A DNA stretch of 6,369 nucleotides from Endomicrobiia bacterium (GCA_025998295.1 BNVT01000072.1:1-6369); one strand, 5' to 3'; numbered from the stretch's first letter, positions 1 through 5,920 are shown. The notes: generated from the letters alone by a model not told the origin. Translations and numbers: made by a program.

Positions 1-116
1 TCTGGGGTAGCAGTCCTTCTGTTTACAAGTCCAGCGTTCTTTTTATCGCACGAGCTTAAAGCAAGGCTAAATGCAATAAATATGCTTAATGCTGCTTTTA
101 GTGTTTTTGTTTTCAT
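1..116 (-). CDS. N-terminus of a putative lipoprotein (partial, runs off the left edge)
   Basis: The ATG at 116-114 opens a frame that stays open to the window edge (38 full codons). The protein begins with a short basic stretch (MKTKTLK), followed by a hydrophobic core (ALSIFIAFSLAL) and a lipobox, L-S-S-C, with Cys at residue 23. The next residues are polar (DKKNAGLVNRR). This is the layout of a type II (Spase II) signal peptide, so the product is expected to be lipidated at Cys23 and anchored in a membrane. Asp directly after the Cys would in E. coli favour inner-membrane retention, but that rule may not hold here. Too little of the mature part is present to name a family. A weak purine-rich site (AAGAGAAAAG) precedes the ATG, and two promoter-like units lie upstream at 172-254, so the gene is probably transcribed separately from purB. 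The coding start is well supported; the function is unknown. Confidence 0.72.
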   Translation of the reverse strand, partial: MKTKTLKAALSIFIAFSLALSSCDKKNAGLVNRRTATP

Positions 117-171
117 AGACTTTTCTCTTGTTGTTTTGCCATATAATCACTTTGCTACCTAGCGAGGTTGT

Positions 172-200
172 ATTATAGCTATAAATTCTTTATTAAACAA
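172..200 (-). promoter_or_regulatory. Proximal sigma70-type promoter for the lipoprotein gene
   Basis: On the minus strand a TTGTTT -35 box (195-200) and a perfect TATAAT -10 box (172-177) are separated by 17 bp, the optimal spacing. The predicted start of transcription is near 165, leaving a leader of about 50 nt before the ATG at 116. The -10 box overlaps a 12-bp perfect palindrome, TTATAGCTATAA (173-184), which could be an operator or simply part of the promoter sequence. It is the downstream copy of a duplicated unit. Confidence 0.6.
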
Positions 201-225
201 CCATTTAGAATATTTGAGGTTGTGT

Positions 226-254
226 GTTATAGCTATAAATCTTTTATTAAGCAA
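226..254 (-). promoter_or_regulatory. Distal, duplicated promoter for the lipoprotein gene
   Basis: This is the second copy of the promoter unit: a TTGCTT -35 box (249-254), a 17-bp spacer and a TATAAC -10 box (226-231) on the minus strand. It carries the same 12-bp palindrome at 227-238. It differs from the proximal copy by a few substitutions, and its -10 box departs from consensus at the last base, so it is likely weaker. Spacing and arrangement are identical to the proximal unit. Confidence 0.5.
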
Positions 255-368
255 CTATTTAGAATCTTGTAGAATATTATGACATGTTGGGCTTTTGTCA
301 AACAAAGACAAACGGATTAAAACAACTACGGGCTTTTGATAATGTGCGTATTTAAATCTTACAGAAGC

Positions 369-394
369 GGATTCCCGCTTTTGCGGAAATGACA
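369..394. repeat. Small palindromic repeat, dRS3-like (copy A)
   Basis: The core is ATTCCCGC (371-378), a TTTT loop and GCGGAAAT (383-390): an 8-bp inverted repeat with one mismatch, flanked by GG on the left and GACA on the right. It belongs to the same family as the two copies at 1804-1870 (shared pattern: n-CCCG-TTTT-CGGG-nATGACA, same orientation). It resembles the dispersed ATTCCC...GGGAAT repeats known as dRS3 in Neisseria and similar repeats in many other genomes. When translated, such repeats yield spurious 'FPxKRES' peptides, as happens here on the minus strand. Confidence 0.65.
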
Positions 395-464
395 ACTTAA
401 AGGAGGAACAAAAACAAAAATGCCCTGCAAGTAATTCTCCTTTCCCTAAACTGTTCATAAATTG

Positions 465-1769
465 CTATTTGTATGTCTTATCAAACGTGCGTTTGAATAT
501 ATAATCTATATTTTTAAATTGAGATTTAACATCACAGTCTTTTCTTATCTCTTCAACCGTTAAGTGCTTTTTTATATCAGTGCTTTTTAAACAGGCATGT
601 TCGAGAGATATTTTATTTTCTCTTGCGTCAAAAGCTGCCGCTTGAACCATTGCATAAGCGGCTTCTCTAGACATTCCTTTGTTGACAAGAGAAAGAAGCA
701 ACGTACCTGAAAAAATAACATCTTTTGTTTTATCAAGATTTGTCTGCATATTCTTAGGATAAACGTTCAGTCCTGCAAGCAACACTTGCATTCTTGTAAG
801 CATATAATGCAAAACTATAGATGCATCGGGAAGCATAATCCTTTCCGTAGACGAATGACTTATATCGCGTTCGTGCCACAGCGCAATATTTTCCATAGCA
901 GTCGAAGCATATCCCCTAAGAAGTCTTGCAAGTCCACATATATTTTCAGAAATTATAGGATTCCTCTTATGTGGCATTGCAGACGAACCCTTTTGTCCTT
1001 TTGTAAAAGGTTCTTCAACTTCAGCGACTTCAGTTCTTTGTAAATGTCTTATTTCAGTGGCAATTCTCTCAAGACCCGCACCAACGTGCGCAAGCATTGA
1101 TAAATAAATAGAATGCCTGTCACGAGGAACAATCTGTGTTGAAACAAGTTCGGGCATTAATCCCATTTTTTTGCACACGTATTTTTCAACTCCTGGGTCC
1201 AAATGAGCCATTGTTCCCACGGCTCCTGATATTTTACCGTAGCTTACTGTTTCCATTGCAAAATTAAGTCTGTCTAAAGATCTAATAATTTCACAATACC
1301 AAGACGCCACCTTCAAACCAAATGTCATAGGTTCGCCATGAATACCATGCGTTCTTCCCATAATTGGAGTCATCTTATACTTTTTTGCGAGCTTAGCTGC
1401 TATAACTAACAATTTTTTCGTTTCATCTATAAGAAGTTTTGTTGATTGTCTAGCTTGAGCCCCTGTAGCAGTATCCAAAACATCGGAAGAAGTCATGCCT
1501 AAATGCAAAAATCTTCCATCTGGACCGGTAGTTTCAACAACAGCAGTTAAAAAAGATATAACATCATGTTTTACGGTAAGTTCTATCTCGTTAATTCTAT
1601 CAACATTAATTTTAGCTTTCTTCTTTATTGTTTCTACTGATTCCTTAGGGACGCTTCCAAGTTTTGACATAGCTTCAGCGGCAAAAATTTCAACTTCAAG
1701 CATTTTTTGGAATCTGTTTTCGTCTGACCAAATTGCAGCCATTTCAGGCTTCGTATAGCGCGTTATCAT
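465..1769 (-). CDS. purB: Adenylosuccinate lyase
   Basis: PurB catalyses two beta-eliminations in the cytoplasm: SAICAR to AICAR plus fumarate in IMP synthesis, and adenylosuccinate to AMP plus fumarate. The 434-residue protein has the usual length for the Bacillus-type enzyme. The key residues known from B. subtilis PurB are present at the same numbers: His68 (in KHD), His89 (in LHLGMTSSD) and His141 (in GRTHGIHGEPMTFG, 138-151). The fumarase/aspartase superfamily signature, with its mobile catalytic Ser loop, is GSSAMPHKRNP at 261-271. The ATG at 1769 matches the family start (MITRYTKPEM) and follows GAGAGGT 7 nt upstream. It is the last gene of the presumed purM-GT90-purN-purB operon, 88 bp after purN, with two small palindromic repeats in between. 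No sign of damage. Identification is certain; a separate promoter cannot be excluded. Confidence 0.98.
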   Translation of the reverse strand: MITRYTKPEMAAIWSDENRFQKMLEVEIFAAEAMSKLGSVPKESVETIKKKAKINVDRINEIELTVKHDVISFLTAVVETTGPDGRFLHLGMTSSDVLDTATGAQARQSTKLLIDETKKLLVIAAKLAKKYKMTPIMGRTHGIHGEPMTFGLKVASWYCEIIRSLDRLNFAMETVSYGKISGAVGTMAHLDPGVEKYVCKKMGLMPELVSTQIVPRDRHSIYLSMLAHVGAGLERIATEIRHLQRTEVAEVEEPFTKGQKGSSAMPHKRNPIISENICGLARLLRGYASTAMENIALWHERDISHSSTERIMLPDASIVLHYMLTRMQVLLAGLNVYPKNMQTNLDKTKDVIFSGTLLLSLVNKGMSREAAYAMVQAAAFDARENKISLEHACLKSTDIKKHLTVEEIRKDCDVKSQFKNIDYIFKRTFDKTYK

Positions 1770-1776
1770 TTTTTTA

Positions 1777-1783
1777 ACCTCTC
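1777..1783 (-). promoter_or_regulatory. Ribosome binding site of purB
   Basis: GAGAGGT lies 7 nt upstream of the purB ATG on the minus strand, followed by an A-rich spacer. It supports the MITRYT start over any internal start. Confidence 0.55.
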
Positions 1784-1803
1784 ATCTTTTGTATTACACA
1801 TGA

Positions 1804-1826
1804 ACGCCCGTTTTCACGGGTATGAC
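1804..1826. repeat. Small palindromic repeat, dRS3-like (copy B)
   Basis: CCCGT-TTTC-ACGGG (1807-1820) is a perfect 5-bp stem with a 4-nt loop, flanked on the right by TATGACA. It is nearly identical to copy C 44 bp away and lies in the same orientation. It sits in the purN-purB spacer. A hairpin here could stabilise or attenuate the transcript, but neither strand has a following T-run, so it is not a standard terminator. Confidence 0.65.
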
Positions 1827-1847
1827 AGACACGACAACGACTATTAG

Positions 1848-1871
1848 ATGCCCGTTTTCACGGGCATGACA
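1848..1871. repeat. Small palindromic repeat, dRS3-like (copy C), overlapping the purN stop
   Basis: ATGCCCGT (1848-1855), loop TTTC, ACGGGCAT (1860-1867) is a perfect 8-bp inverted repeat followed by GACA. The purN TGA (1858-1860) lies within it, and the last residues of PurN (about S-C-P) are encoded by the repeat, so the element appears to have landed on the 3' end of purN. Confidence 0.72.
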
Positions 1872-2469
1872 CGACTTGTCCTTCTATAACTTTTTTTATT
1901 GCTTTAGGATATATTTCATGTTCAATACACAATACCTTTTTAGCAACATCTTCGGGAAGATCATTTTCAAAAACTTCAACTTCCTGTTGTATAATTATTT
2001 TTCCAGCATCATATTCCTCTTCTACAAAATGCACTGTCGCTCCAGACTTTGTCTCTTTGGCTTTTATGACAGCTTCGTGGACATAATGTCCATACATTCC
2101 TTCTCCGCCAAACTTAGGCAAAAGAGCAGGATGAATATTTAGAATTCTACCACGATAAGTTTTTATTATATCACGCCCAATCATTCTAATGTAGCCTGCT
2201 AAACAAACGATATCAGTTTCTGCATTTTTTAACTCTTTCAATATTGAGTCATTAAAAGATTTTTCTTCTTCAAAATTCTTTCTTTCTATGCATATGGATT
2301 TGATATTTTTGTCTTTTGCTCTTTTGATAGCATAAGCGTTAGGTTTATTTGAAATAACCAAAACGACACTAGCAAACCCCTTTAAAATTCCGCTATTTGC
2401 GGAATCTACTATGGACTGCATATTCGAACCACCACCAGATACTAAAATCGCAATTCTTTTCATAAGCAT
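1858..2469 (-). CDS. purN: Phosphoribosylglycinamide formyltransferase (GART)
   Basis: PurN transfers a formyl group from 10-formyl-THF to GAR, giving FGAR in de novo purine synthesis (cytoplasm). The 203-residue length is typical. The N-terminal Rossmann-like region starts RIAILVSGGGSN, with the phosphate-binding GGGSN at 12-16. The catalytic Asn and His are N111 and H113 in NIHPALLPKF (equivalent to E. coli N106 and H108). The third catalytic residue is D154 in EEYDAGKIIIQ (equivalent to D144). GATVHFV (143-149) and GMYGHYVHEAVI are also family blocks. The ATG at 2469 lies 2 nt after the repaired GT90 stop; a second ATG two codons later (MKRIAIL) is an equally good start. The C-terminus ends in VVSCP, whose last codons and TGA come from a palindromic repeat, so the natural tail was probably replaced. 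This is unlikely to affect the active site. Confidence 0.97.
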   Translation of the reverse strand: MLMKRIAILVSGGGSNMQSIVDSANSGILKGFASVVLVISNKPNAYAIKRAKDKNIKSICIERKNFEEEKSFNDSILKELKNAETDIVCLAGYIRMIGRDIIKTYRGRILNIHPALLPKFGGEGMYGHYVHEAVIKAKETKSGATVHFVEEEYDAGKIIIQQEVEVFENDLPEDVAKKVLCIEHEIYPKAIKKVIEGQVVSCP

Positions 2470-2471
2470 AT

Positions 2472-3504
2472 TTAATCCGTTTGTCCTGTTTTTGTAAAAT
2501 ATTTTTGCACCGTCAAAACTGAAATTAAATCTTCTTTCTTTTTATCGTTGAATTGTTCTATCCACATATGCGCGTTTCTATAATTTTCAAAGCTTTATTG
2601 GTATGTTTAATATAATAATTTAACTGTTCTTCGAGATTTGAATAATCAGATTTGATTTCAACATAATGATAATTTGGCATAAGTCTACCCTCCATAAACC
2701 AAGTTTCGTATTTAGGTCTAGGCATTACGGCTAAAGAATTCGACGACATTACCCACTTCAAATTACTTGCGACATCATTGCCTTCAAGACAAAGGATAAA
2801 TTTATAATCTAAGTGATAATCAATTGAAACTTTTCCCATTTTCCATTGAGGGAAATTTTTGTCATAATTTAGCGCTCCCAAATCACATAGAGGATGATTA
2901 AAATATTTTTTAAAAAACTCGATTCTATGAGGCTGATATACACCGCCGCACCCAATGAGTTTGTTCTTTTTAGACTCAAACGATTTTTTATCTTTTAGAA
3001 ATATAAAATGATGCGATTTGTCTAAATTCAAAACCACCGAATTTGCATTATCATCACTTACCGGACGACTTTTTACTATTGCCGCAATAGTCACATCCGT
3101 TACGTCACCGAAACGAAAAGCCATCTTGAAGCTGTCCGCAAAATACCTTGTATATCGATAAGTGTCAAAAAAATAAGCACTCCCCCATATTTTATTATAT
3201 GTAAACATTGACAACGATATGAAAGTACACTTTGCTTTTGGAACAATATCACCTTTTTTTTAAATTTAAAACCTAAAGGCAAAACCATGTCGTTGCTAAT
3301 TGCAAAATGCTCAAGTCAGTTGTAATAATTTACCCTATCATATATATCTTTAGAATCATATTCCAATAAACGCGATAAAATTCTTCTCAATTGTATTTTA
3401 CATATAAACTTTGGAGTACAATACGTTATCAAACTTTTTACATAGTACAAAAACTTACTGTTCTTGTGTTTATGCAAAACAATAAGATTAACTACTTTTA
3501 TCAT
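2472..3504 (-). pseudogene. Broken GT90 (LpsA/CAP10-type) glycosyltransferase
   Basis: Three reading frames join into one family-like protein. The first piece (3504-3319) starts MIKVVNLIV and reaches DRVNYYN, then hits TGA at 3316-3318. Reading through gives LEHFAISNDMVLPLGFKFKKK up to an A8 run (T8 on plus, 3254-3261), where one A is missing. The next frame, GDIVPKAK..., carries the family blocks YFFDTYRYTRYF, FGDVTDV, VKSRPV, YQPHRIEFFKKYF, FILCLEGNDVASNLKWVMSS and RPKYETWFMEGRL. A second one-base loss near 2575-2577 ends that frame at 2558; past it the family tail resumes (AHMWIEQFNDKKKEDL, then QKYFTKTGQTD) to TAA at 2472. With both bases restored the length is exactly 345 codons. Family members transfer sugars onto LPS or other glycans. 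The usual WRG block is GCG here. Its ATG overlaps the purM TGA (ATGA). TGA ends purM and purN, so it is a true stop in this genome. Probably non-functional. Confidence 0.88.
3254..3261 (-). other. A8 homopolymer at the first GT90 frameshift
   Basis: The run reads A8 on the coding strand. In the upstream frame it leads into KVILF and soon leaves the family sequence; a ninth A would join FKFKKK directly to GDIVPKAK in the conserved frame. Such a run is prone to replication slippage, transcriptional slippage and sequencing undercall. Confidence 0.7.
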
Positions 3505-4463
3505 ATCAGTTCTACGCCTTTTTCACCTTTCTTAACATACCCTATCGCCTTTGCACCTTTAAAAAATTTCTTTATCTGCAAAGCGGCATCAGGGCTAACA
3601 ATCAAAACCATGCCGATTCCCATGTTAAGAGTTCTGTAAATATCTTCTTTGGGAACGCTTCCCTTTTCTTGAACAAGTTTAAAAATTTCAGGAACTTTCC
3701 ACGAGCTCTTTTCAATAACAACCCTAACATTATCAGGCAAAATCCTTGCTATTTTATCGTAAAAACTTCCGCCTGTAATGTGAGCAATACCTGCTATATT
3801 TTGTTTTTTTGAATTAAATTCAGCAATGGCCGCAAGAACTTCTTTAACATAAATTTTTGTAGGAGCAAGAAGCTGTTTTGAATATTTTTTAAGTTCTGCG
3901 TCTGAAAAAACCTTCCTTATTAAGGAATAACCGTTTGAATGGGGCCCGCTTGATGGTAATCCTATTACTACATCGCCCAGTTTTATTTTACTTCCGTTAA
4001 TCTCTTTGTCCTTTTCAATTATACCAACAGAAAAACCCGCCAAATCATATTCACCGTCTTTATAAAATCCCGGCATTTCGGCAGTTTCGCCACCGATAAG
4101 TTGAGAGCCGGACAATTCACATCCTTTAGCTATACCTTCAATAACCTGTTCCGCCTGGTCTACATCAAGTTTACCGCAGGCAAAATAATCCAAAAAGAAT
4201 AGCGGTTTTGCACCAACACATATCAAGTCGTTTACATTCATAGCTACAAGATCTATGCCGACAGTATCATGTTTATTTGCAAGAAAAGCTATTTTAAGTT
4301 TTGTGCCTACACCATCTGTAGAACTGACAAGATTATATTTTGTTCCATCTACCGGAAACAATCCCCCAAAACCGCCTATTTTAGACAACTTTTTCTTAAG
4401 CCTTTTGACGAGCTCATTACCTGCATCAATATTTACACCCGCTTTCTTATACGTAATAGTCAC
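3501..4463 (-). CDS. purM: Phosphoribosylformylglycinamidine cyclo-ligase (AIR synthase)
   Basis: PurM uses ATP to close FGAM to AIR, the fifth step of purine synthesis (cytoplasm, normally a dimer). The 320-residue protein is slightly short for the family but contains its blocks in order: DGVGTK (50-55, ATP/Mg site), MNVNDL and GAKPLFFLDY, GGETAEMPGFY (124-134), PSSGPHSNGYSLIR (170-183), HITGG (228-232) and LNMGIGM (279-285). After HITGG the usual third Gly is Ser (GGSF rather than GGGL), a mild departure. The start is GTG at 4463, chosen because a strong Shine-Dalgarno AGGAGGT lies 7 nt upstream and the protein begins at the family position. The TGA stop overlaps the ATG of the broken GT90 gene (ATGA), indicating translational coupling. 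In E. coli purM is directly followed by purN; here the GT90 gene sits between them. Confidence 0.98.
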   Translation of the reverse strand: MTITYKKAGVNIDAGNELVKRLKKKLSKIGGFGGLFPVDGTKYNLVSSTDGVGTKLKIAFLANKHDTVGIDLVAMNVNDLICVGAKPLFFLDYFACGKLDVDQAEQVIEGIAKGCELSGSQLIGGETAEMPGFYKDGEYDLAGFSVGIIEKDKEINGSKIKLGDVVIGLPSSGPHSNGYSLIRKVFSDAELKKYSKQLLAPTKIYVKEVLAAIAEFNSKKQNIAGIAHITGGSFYDKIARILPDNVRVVIEKSSWKVPEIFKLVQEKGSVPKEDIYRTLNMGIGMVLIVSPDAALQIKKFFKGAKAIGYVKKGEKGVELI

Positions 4464-4470
4464 CCTAGTT

Positions 4471-4477
4471 ACCTCCT
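4471..4477 (-). promoter_or_regulatory. Strong ribosome binding site of purM, deciding a GTG start
   Basis: A full AGGAGGT Shine-Dalgarno sequence lies 7 nt before the GTG at 4463-4461. It is the best ribosome binding site in the window and fixes the non-ATG start of purM. Confidence 0.85.
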
Positions 4478-4526
4478 GATTCTTTTAAATAAGGATTTTT
4501 TATGTTTTCAACACCAAAACAAGAAC

Positions 4527-4550
4527 AATCTCCAAAAGGGAGAGGAGATT
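4527..4550 (-). terminator. Hairpin between gltS and purM, possible terminator
   Basis: AATCTCC (4527-4533) and GGAGATT (4544-4550) form a perfect 7-bp stem around a 10-nt loop. On the minus strand it is followed by the T-rich but interrupted GTTCTTGTTTTGG. It lies 29 nt beyond the repaired gltS stop, as expected for a gltS terminator. The weak T-tract and an alternative shorter pairing (TCTCC with GGAGA at 4539-4543) leave open an attenuator role upstream of purM. No convincing purM promoter was found; TTGTTC-18-CATAAA between this hairpin and the ribosome binding site is the best, weak candidate. Confidence 0.4.
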
Positions 4551-4578
4551 AACAGCAACAAATATTTATGCAGAAAGC

Positions 4579-4634
4579 CTATCTTAGGACATACTTTACA
4601 AAAAACAAGATAATTATCGCATTGGTAAAATCTA
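4579..4634 (-). pseudogene. Detached C-terminal end of gltS, out of frame
   Basis: Adding one T to the five-T run at the coding-strand end (4637-4641 on plus) turns SAF-stop into SAFLIDFTNAIIILFF... and continues to a TAG at 4581-4579. This matches the GltS family end, which in E. coli reads GAFFIDIVNALVIKLYL. It is the last transmembrane helix of the transporter, now untranslated because of the one-base loss. Confidence 0.82.
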
Positions 4635-5879
4635 TTAAAAAGCGCTCACTATAGGAACCACAAAAAAAGCTTTTACCGGTGCACCATGCTTTGCAGATAT
4701 GGTGTGCATATTCACCATAGCGTTTGGCGTGGCGCCCAAACCAAACCCAACAAACCCTGCAGCCATAACAGTAGATTCGTAATCTTTACCCAGCAACTTA
4801 AAGACAAGAAAATACGCCATAAGAACTACCGTTATCATTTGAATTATCAACATCAACAAAAGAGGCAAGGCCAAATTGGTTAACTCTTTCAAATTCAAAG
4901 CACTTATAACCATAGTAACAAAAATAGCAAGGGATATGTCAGATATCATTCCTACAGCTTTTGTATCTATCTCAAACAGCTTAGAAACATCACCTATGTT
5001 ACGAATTAAAACAGCAATAATCATTGTAGCTAAGTAAATAGGTAAAACAATTCCTGCTTTATTAAAATTAAAACTAAGCACAGACCCAAATCCCATAGCG
5101 ACTAAAACCCAAGAGAGATTTTTCATCAAATGAGGGCCACTAATAACATCCTCGACCTTTTCTTCAGAATAAGAAGGAATAAAACCCTCTTCCTGTGCAA
5201 AAGTGGCAACTTCTTCATATTCGGAGGACTTGTCACCGGTATTATTTTCAGACTGACTGATAAGCTCAGCATGAGGAGTAATTATTTTATGTTTTTTAAT
5301 AATCCATTCTGACAGAGGCCCGCCTAACGCCGAACCAGCAATCATACCAAATGTGGCGCATGTAATACCAGCAACCACTGCCCCATTAACGCCAAAGGTA
5401 TTTTCAAATAAAACCCCAAAAGTTCCGGCGGTTCCTAATCCTCCCATCATTGAAATAGAACCGCCAATAATTCCCACAAGATGATTCATACCAAAAAATT
5501 TAGCGACCAAAATGCCTGCAACATTTTGAAAAATAGCTGCCACGGCACAAACTCCCCAAAAGGCAATTATCGATAAACTGCCACCCCTAAATAGCTTATA
5601 GCTGGCGTTCATGCCAACCGTGCAAAAGAACATAACCATCAACAGATCTTGTGAAACCGTGTCAAAATGTAAAGTCAAGATATGTTGAGATTGCAAAAAA
5701 GCTGTCAACGCTGCAACCGTTAGACCTCCGATCGCAGATGCAGGTATCGACAATCTTACAAAGAAATGAACCTTACTTCTGACAAAAACTCCAAAATAAT
5801 ACATAATAACGCCCAGAGCGACTGTTTGTATTATATTGAATTTTAAAGTTAACAAGCCGTTTATTGCTTCTGCTTCCAT
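4635..5879 (-). CDS. gltS: Sodium/glutamate symporter, C-terminally truncated by a frameshift
   Basis: GltS imports glutamate with sodium across the inner membrane. The frame encodes 414 residues, mostly hydrophobic helices in the two-repeat ESS-family fold. Both re-entrant loop signatures are visible: GGSISMMGGLGTAG (139-152, cf. GSITLSGGHGTG in E. coli) and AAGFVGFGLGATPNAM (373-388, cf. AAGHCGFGLGATPTAI). Between the halves is a hydrophilic loop of about 50 residues (about 200-250), rich in Glu and Ser, longer than in E. coli. The ATG at 5879 has a modest purine-rich GAGAG upstream. The frame stops at TAA (4637-4635) right after VVPIVSAF, where the family continues into a final helix; the missing segment is readable at 4634-4579 in the next frame. 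Possibly a recent pseudogene, a tolerated truncation, or a sequencing error. Family assignment is firm; function is uncertain because of the lost helix. Confidence 0.93.
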   Translation of the reverse strand: MEAEAINGLLTLKFNIIQTVALGVIMYYFGVFVRSKVHFFVRLSIPASAIGGLTVAALTAFLQSQHILTLHFDTVSQDLLMVMFFCTVGMNASYKLFRGGSLSIIAFWGVCAVAAIFQNVAGILVAKFFGMNHLVGIIGGSISMMGGLGTAGTFGVLFENTFGVNGAVVAGITCATFGMIAGSALGGPLSEWIIKKHKIITPHAELISQSENNTGDKSSEYEEVATFAQEEGFIPSYSEEKVEDVISGPHLMKNLSWVLVAMGFGSVLSFNFNKAGIVLPIYLATMIIAVLIRNIGDVSKLFEIDTKAVGMISDISLAIFVTMVISALNLKELTNLALPLLLMLIIQMITVVLMAYFLVFKLLGKDYESTVMAAGFVGFGLGATPNAMVNMHTISAKHGAPVKAFFVVPIVSAF

Positions 5880-5920
5880 TTGGACTCTCGCTTTCTATAT
5901 TAAGGCTGTCAACTTACATG

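Larger units (their letters stand above)
164..268. repeat. Tandem direct repeat (two units of about 52-53 bp) carrying the promoters
   Basis: Unit 1 (164-215) and unit 2 (216-268) both begin GAGGTTGT, share the 12-bp palindrome TTATAGCTATAA, then run through a TTTATTAA-type block, CAAC/CAAC-like sequence and ATTTAGAAT. They differ by scattered substitutions and a one- or two-base length difference. This is a local tandem duplication of a promoter region, old enough to have diverged slightly. Nothing in it looks coding. Confidence 0.75.
117..464. other. Non-coding interval between purB and the lipoprotein gene
   Basis: This stretch of about 350 bp separates the purB stop from the lipoprotein ATG. 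It holds the duplicated promoter unit (164-268), the dRS3-like repeat (369-394) and a small hairpin TTTGTC/GACAAA (294-312). I see no convincing terminator after purB: AAAGGAG and CTCCTTT can pair but enclose a loop of about 30 nt, and no clean hairpin adjoins the T-rich tract. The open frame at 458-255 on the minus strand is judged spurious. Confidence 0.6.

Noticed and set aside
255..458. 67-residue open frame on the minus strand just after purB
   Set aside because: No ribosome binding site, no family features, and its middle (SFPQKRES) is the typical peptide produced by translating a dRS3-like palindromic repeat. It also crosses the duplicated promoter region.
786..1043. Plus-strand open frames inside purB (also 1495-1758), purN (1876-2142), purM (4255-4479, 4269-4613) and gltS (4686-4883, 5130-5312)
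   Set aside because: They lie opposite genes whose catalytic motifs are clear, show no recognisable domains and have no convincing ribosome binding sites.
1804..1871. CRISPR array
   Set aside because: Only two short palindromic units separated by about 20 bp, with no spacer-sized unique sequences, no further repeats and no cas genes.
3100..3288. Separate 62-residue open frame on the minus strand
   Set aside because: Its first residues (MVLPLGFKFKKK) belong to the broken GT90 gene; after the A8 run it is out of frame and meaningless.
3316..3318. TGA read as tryptophan (alternative code) in the GT90 gene
   Set aside because: purM and purN both end at TGA at the expected family length, so TGA works as a stop codon here.
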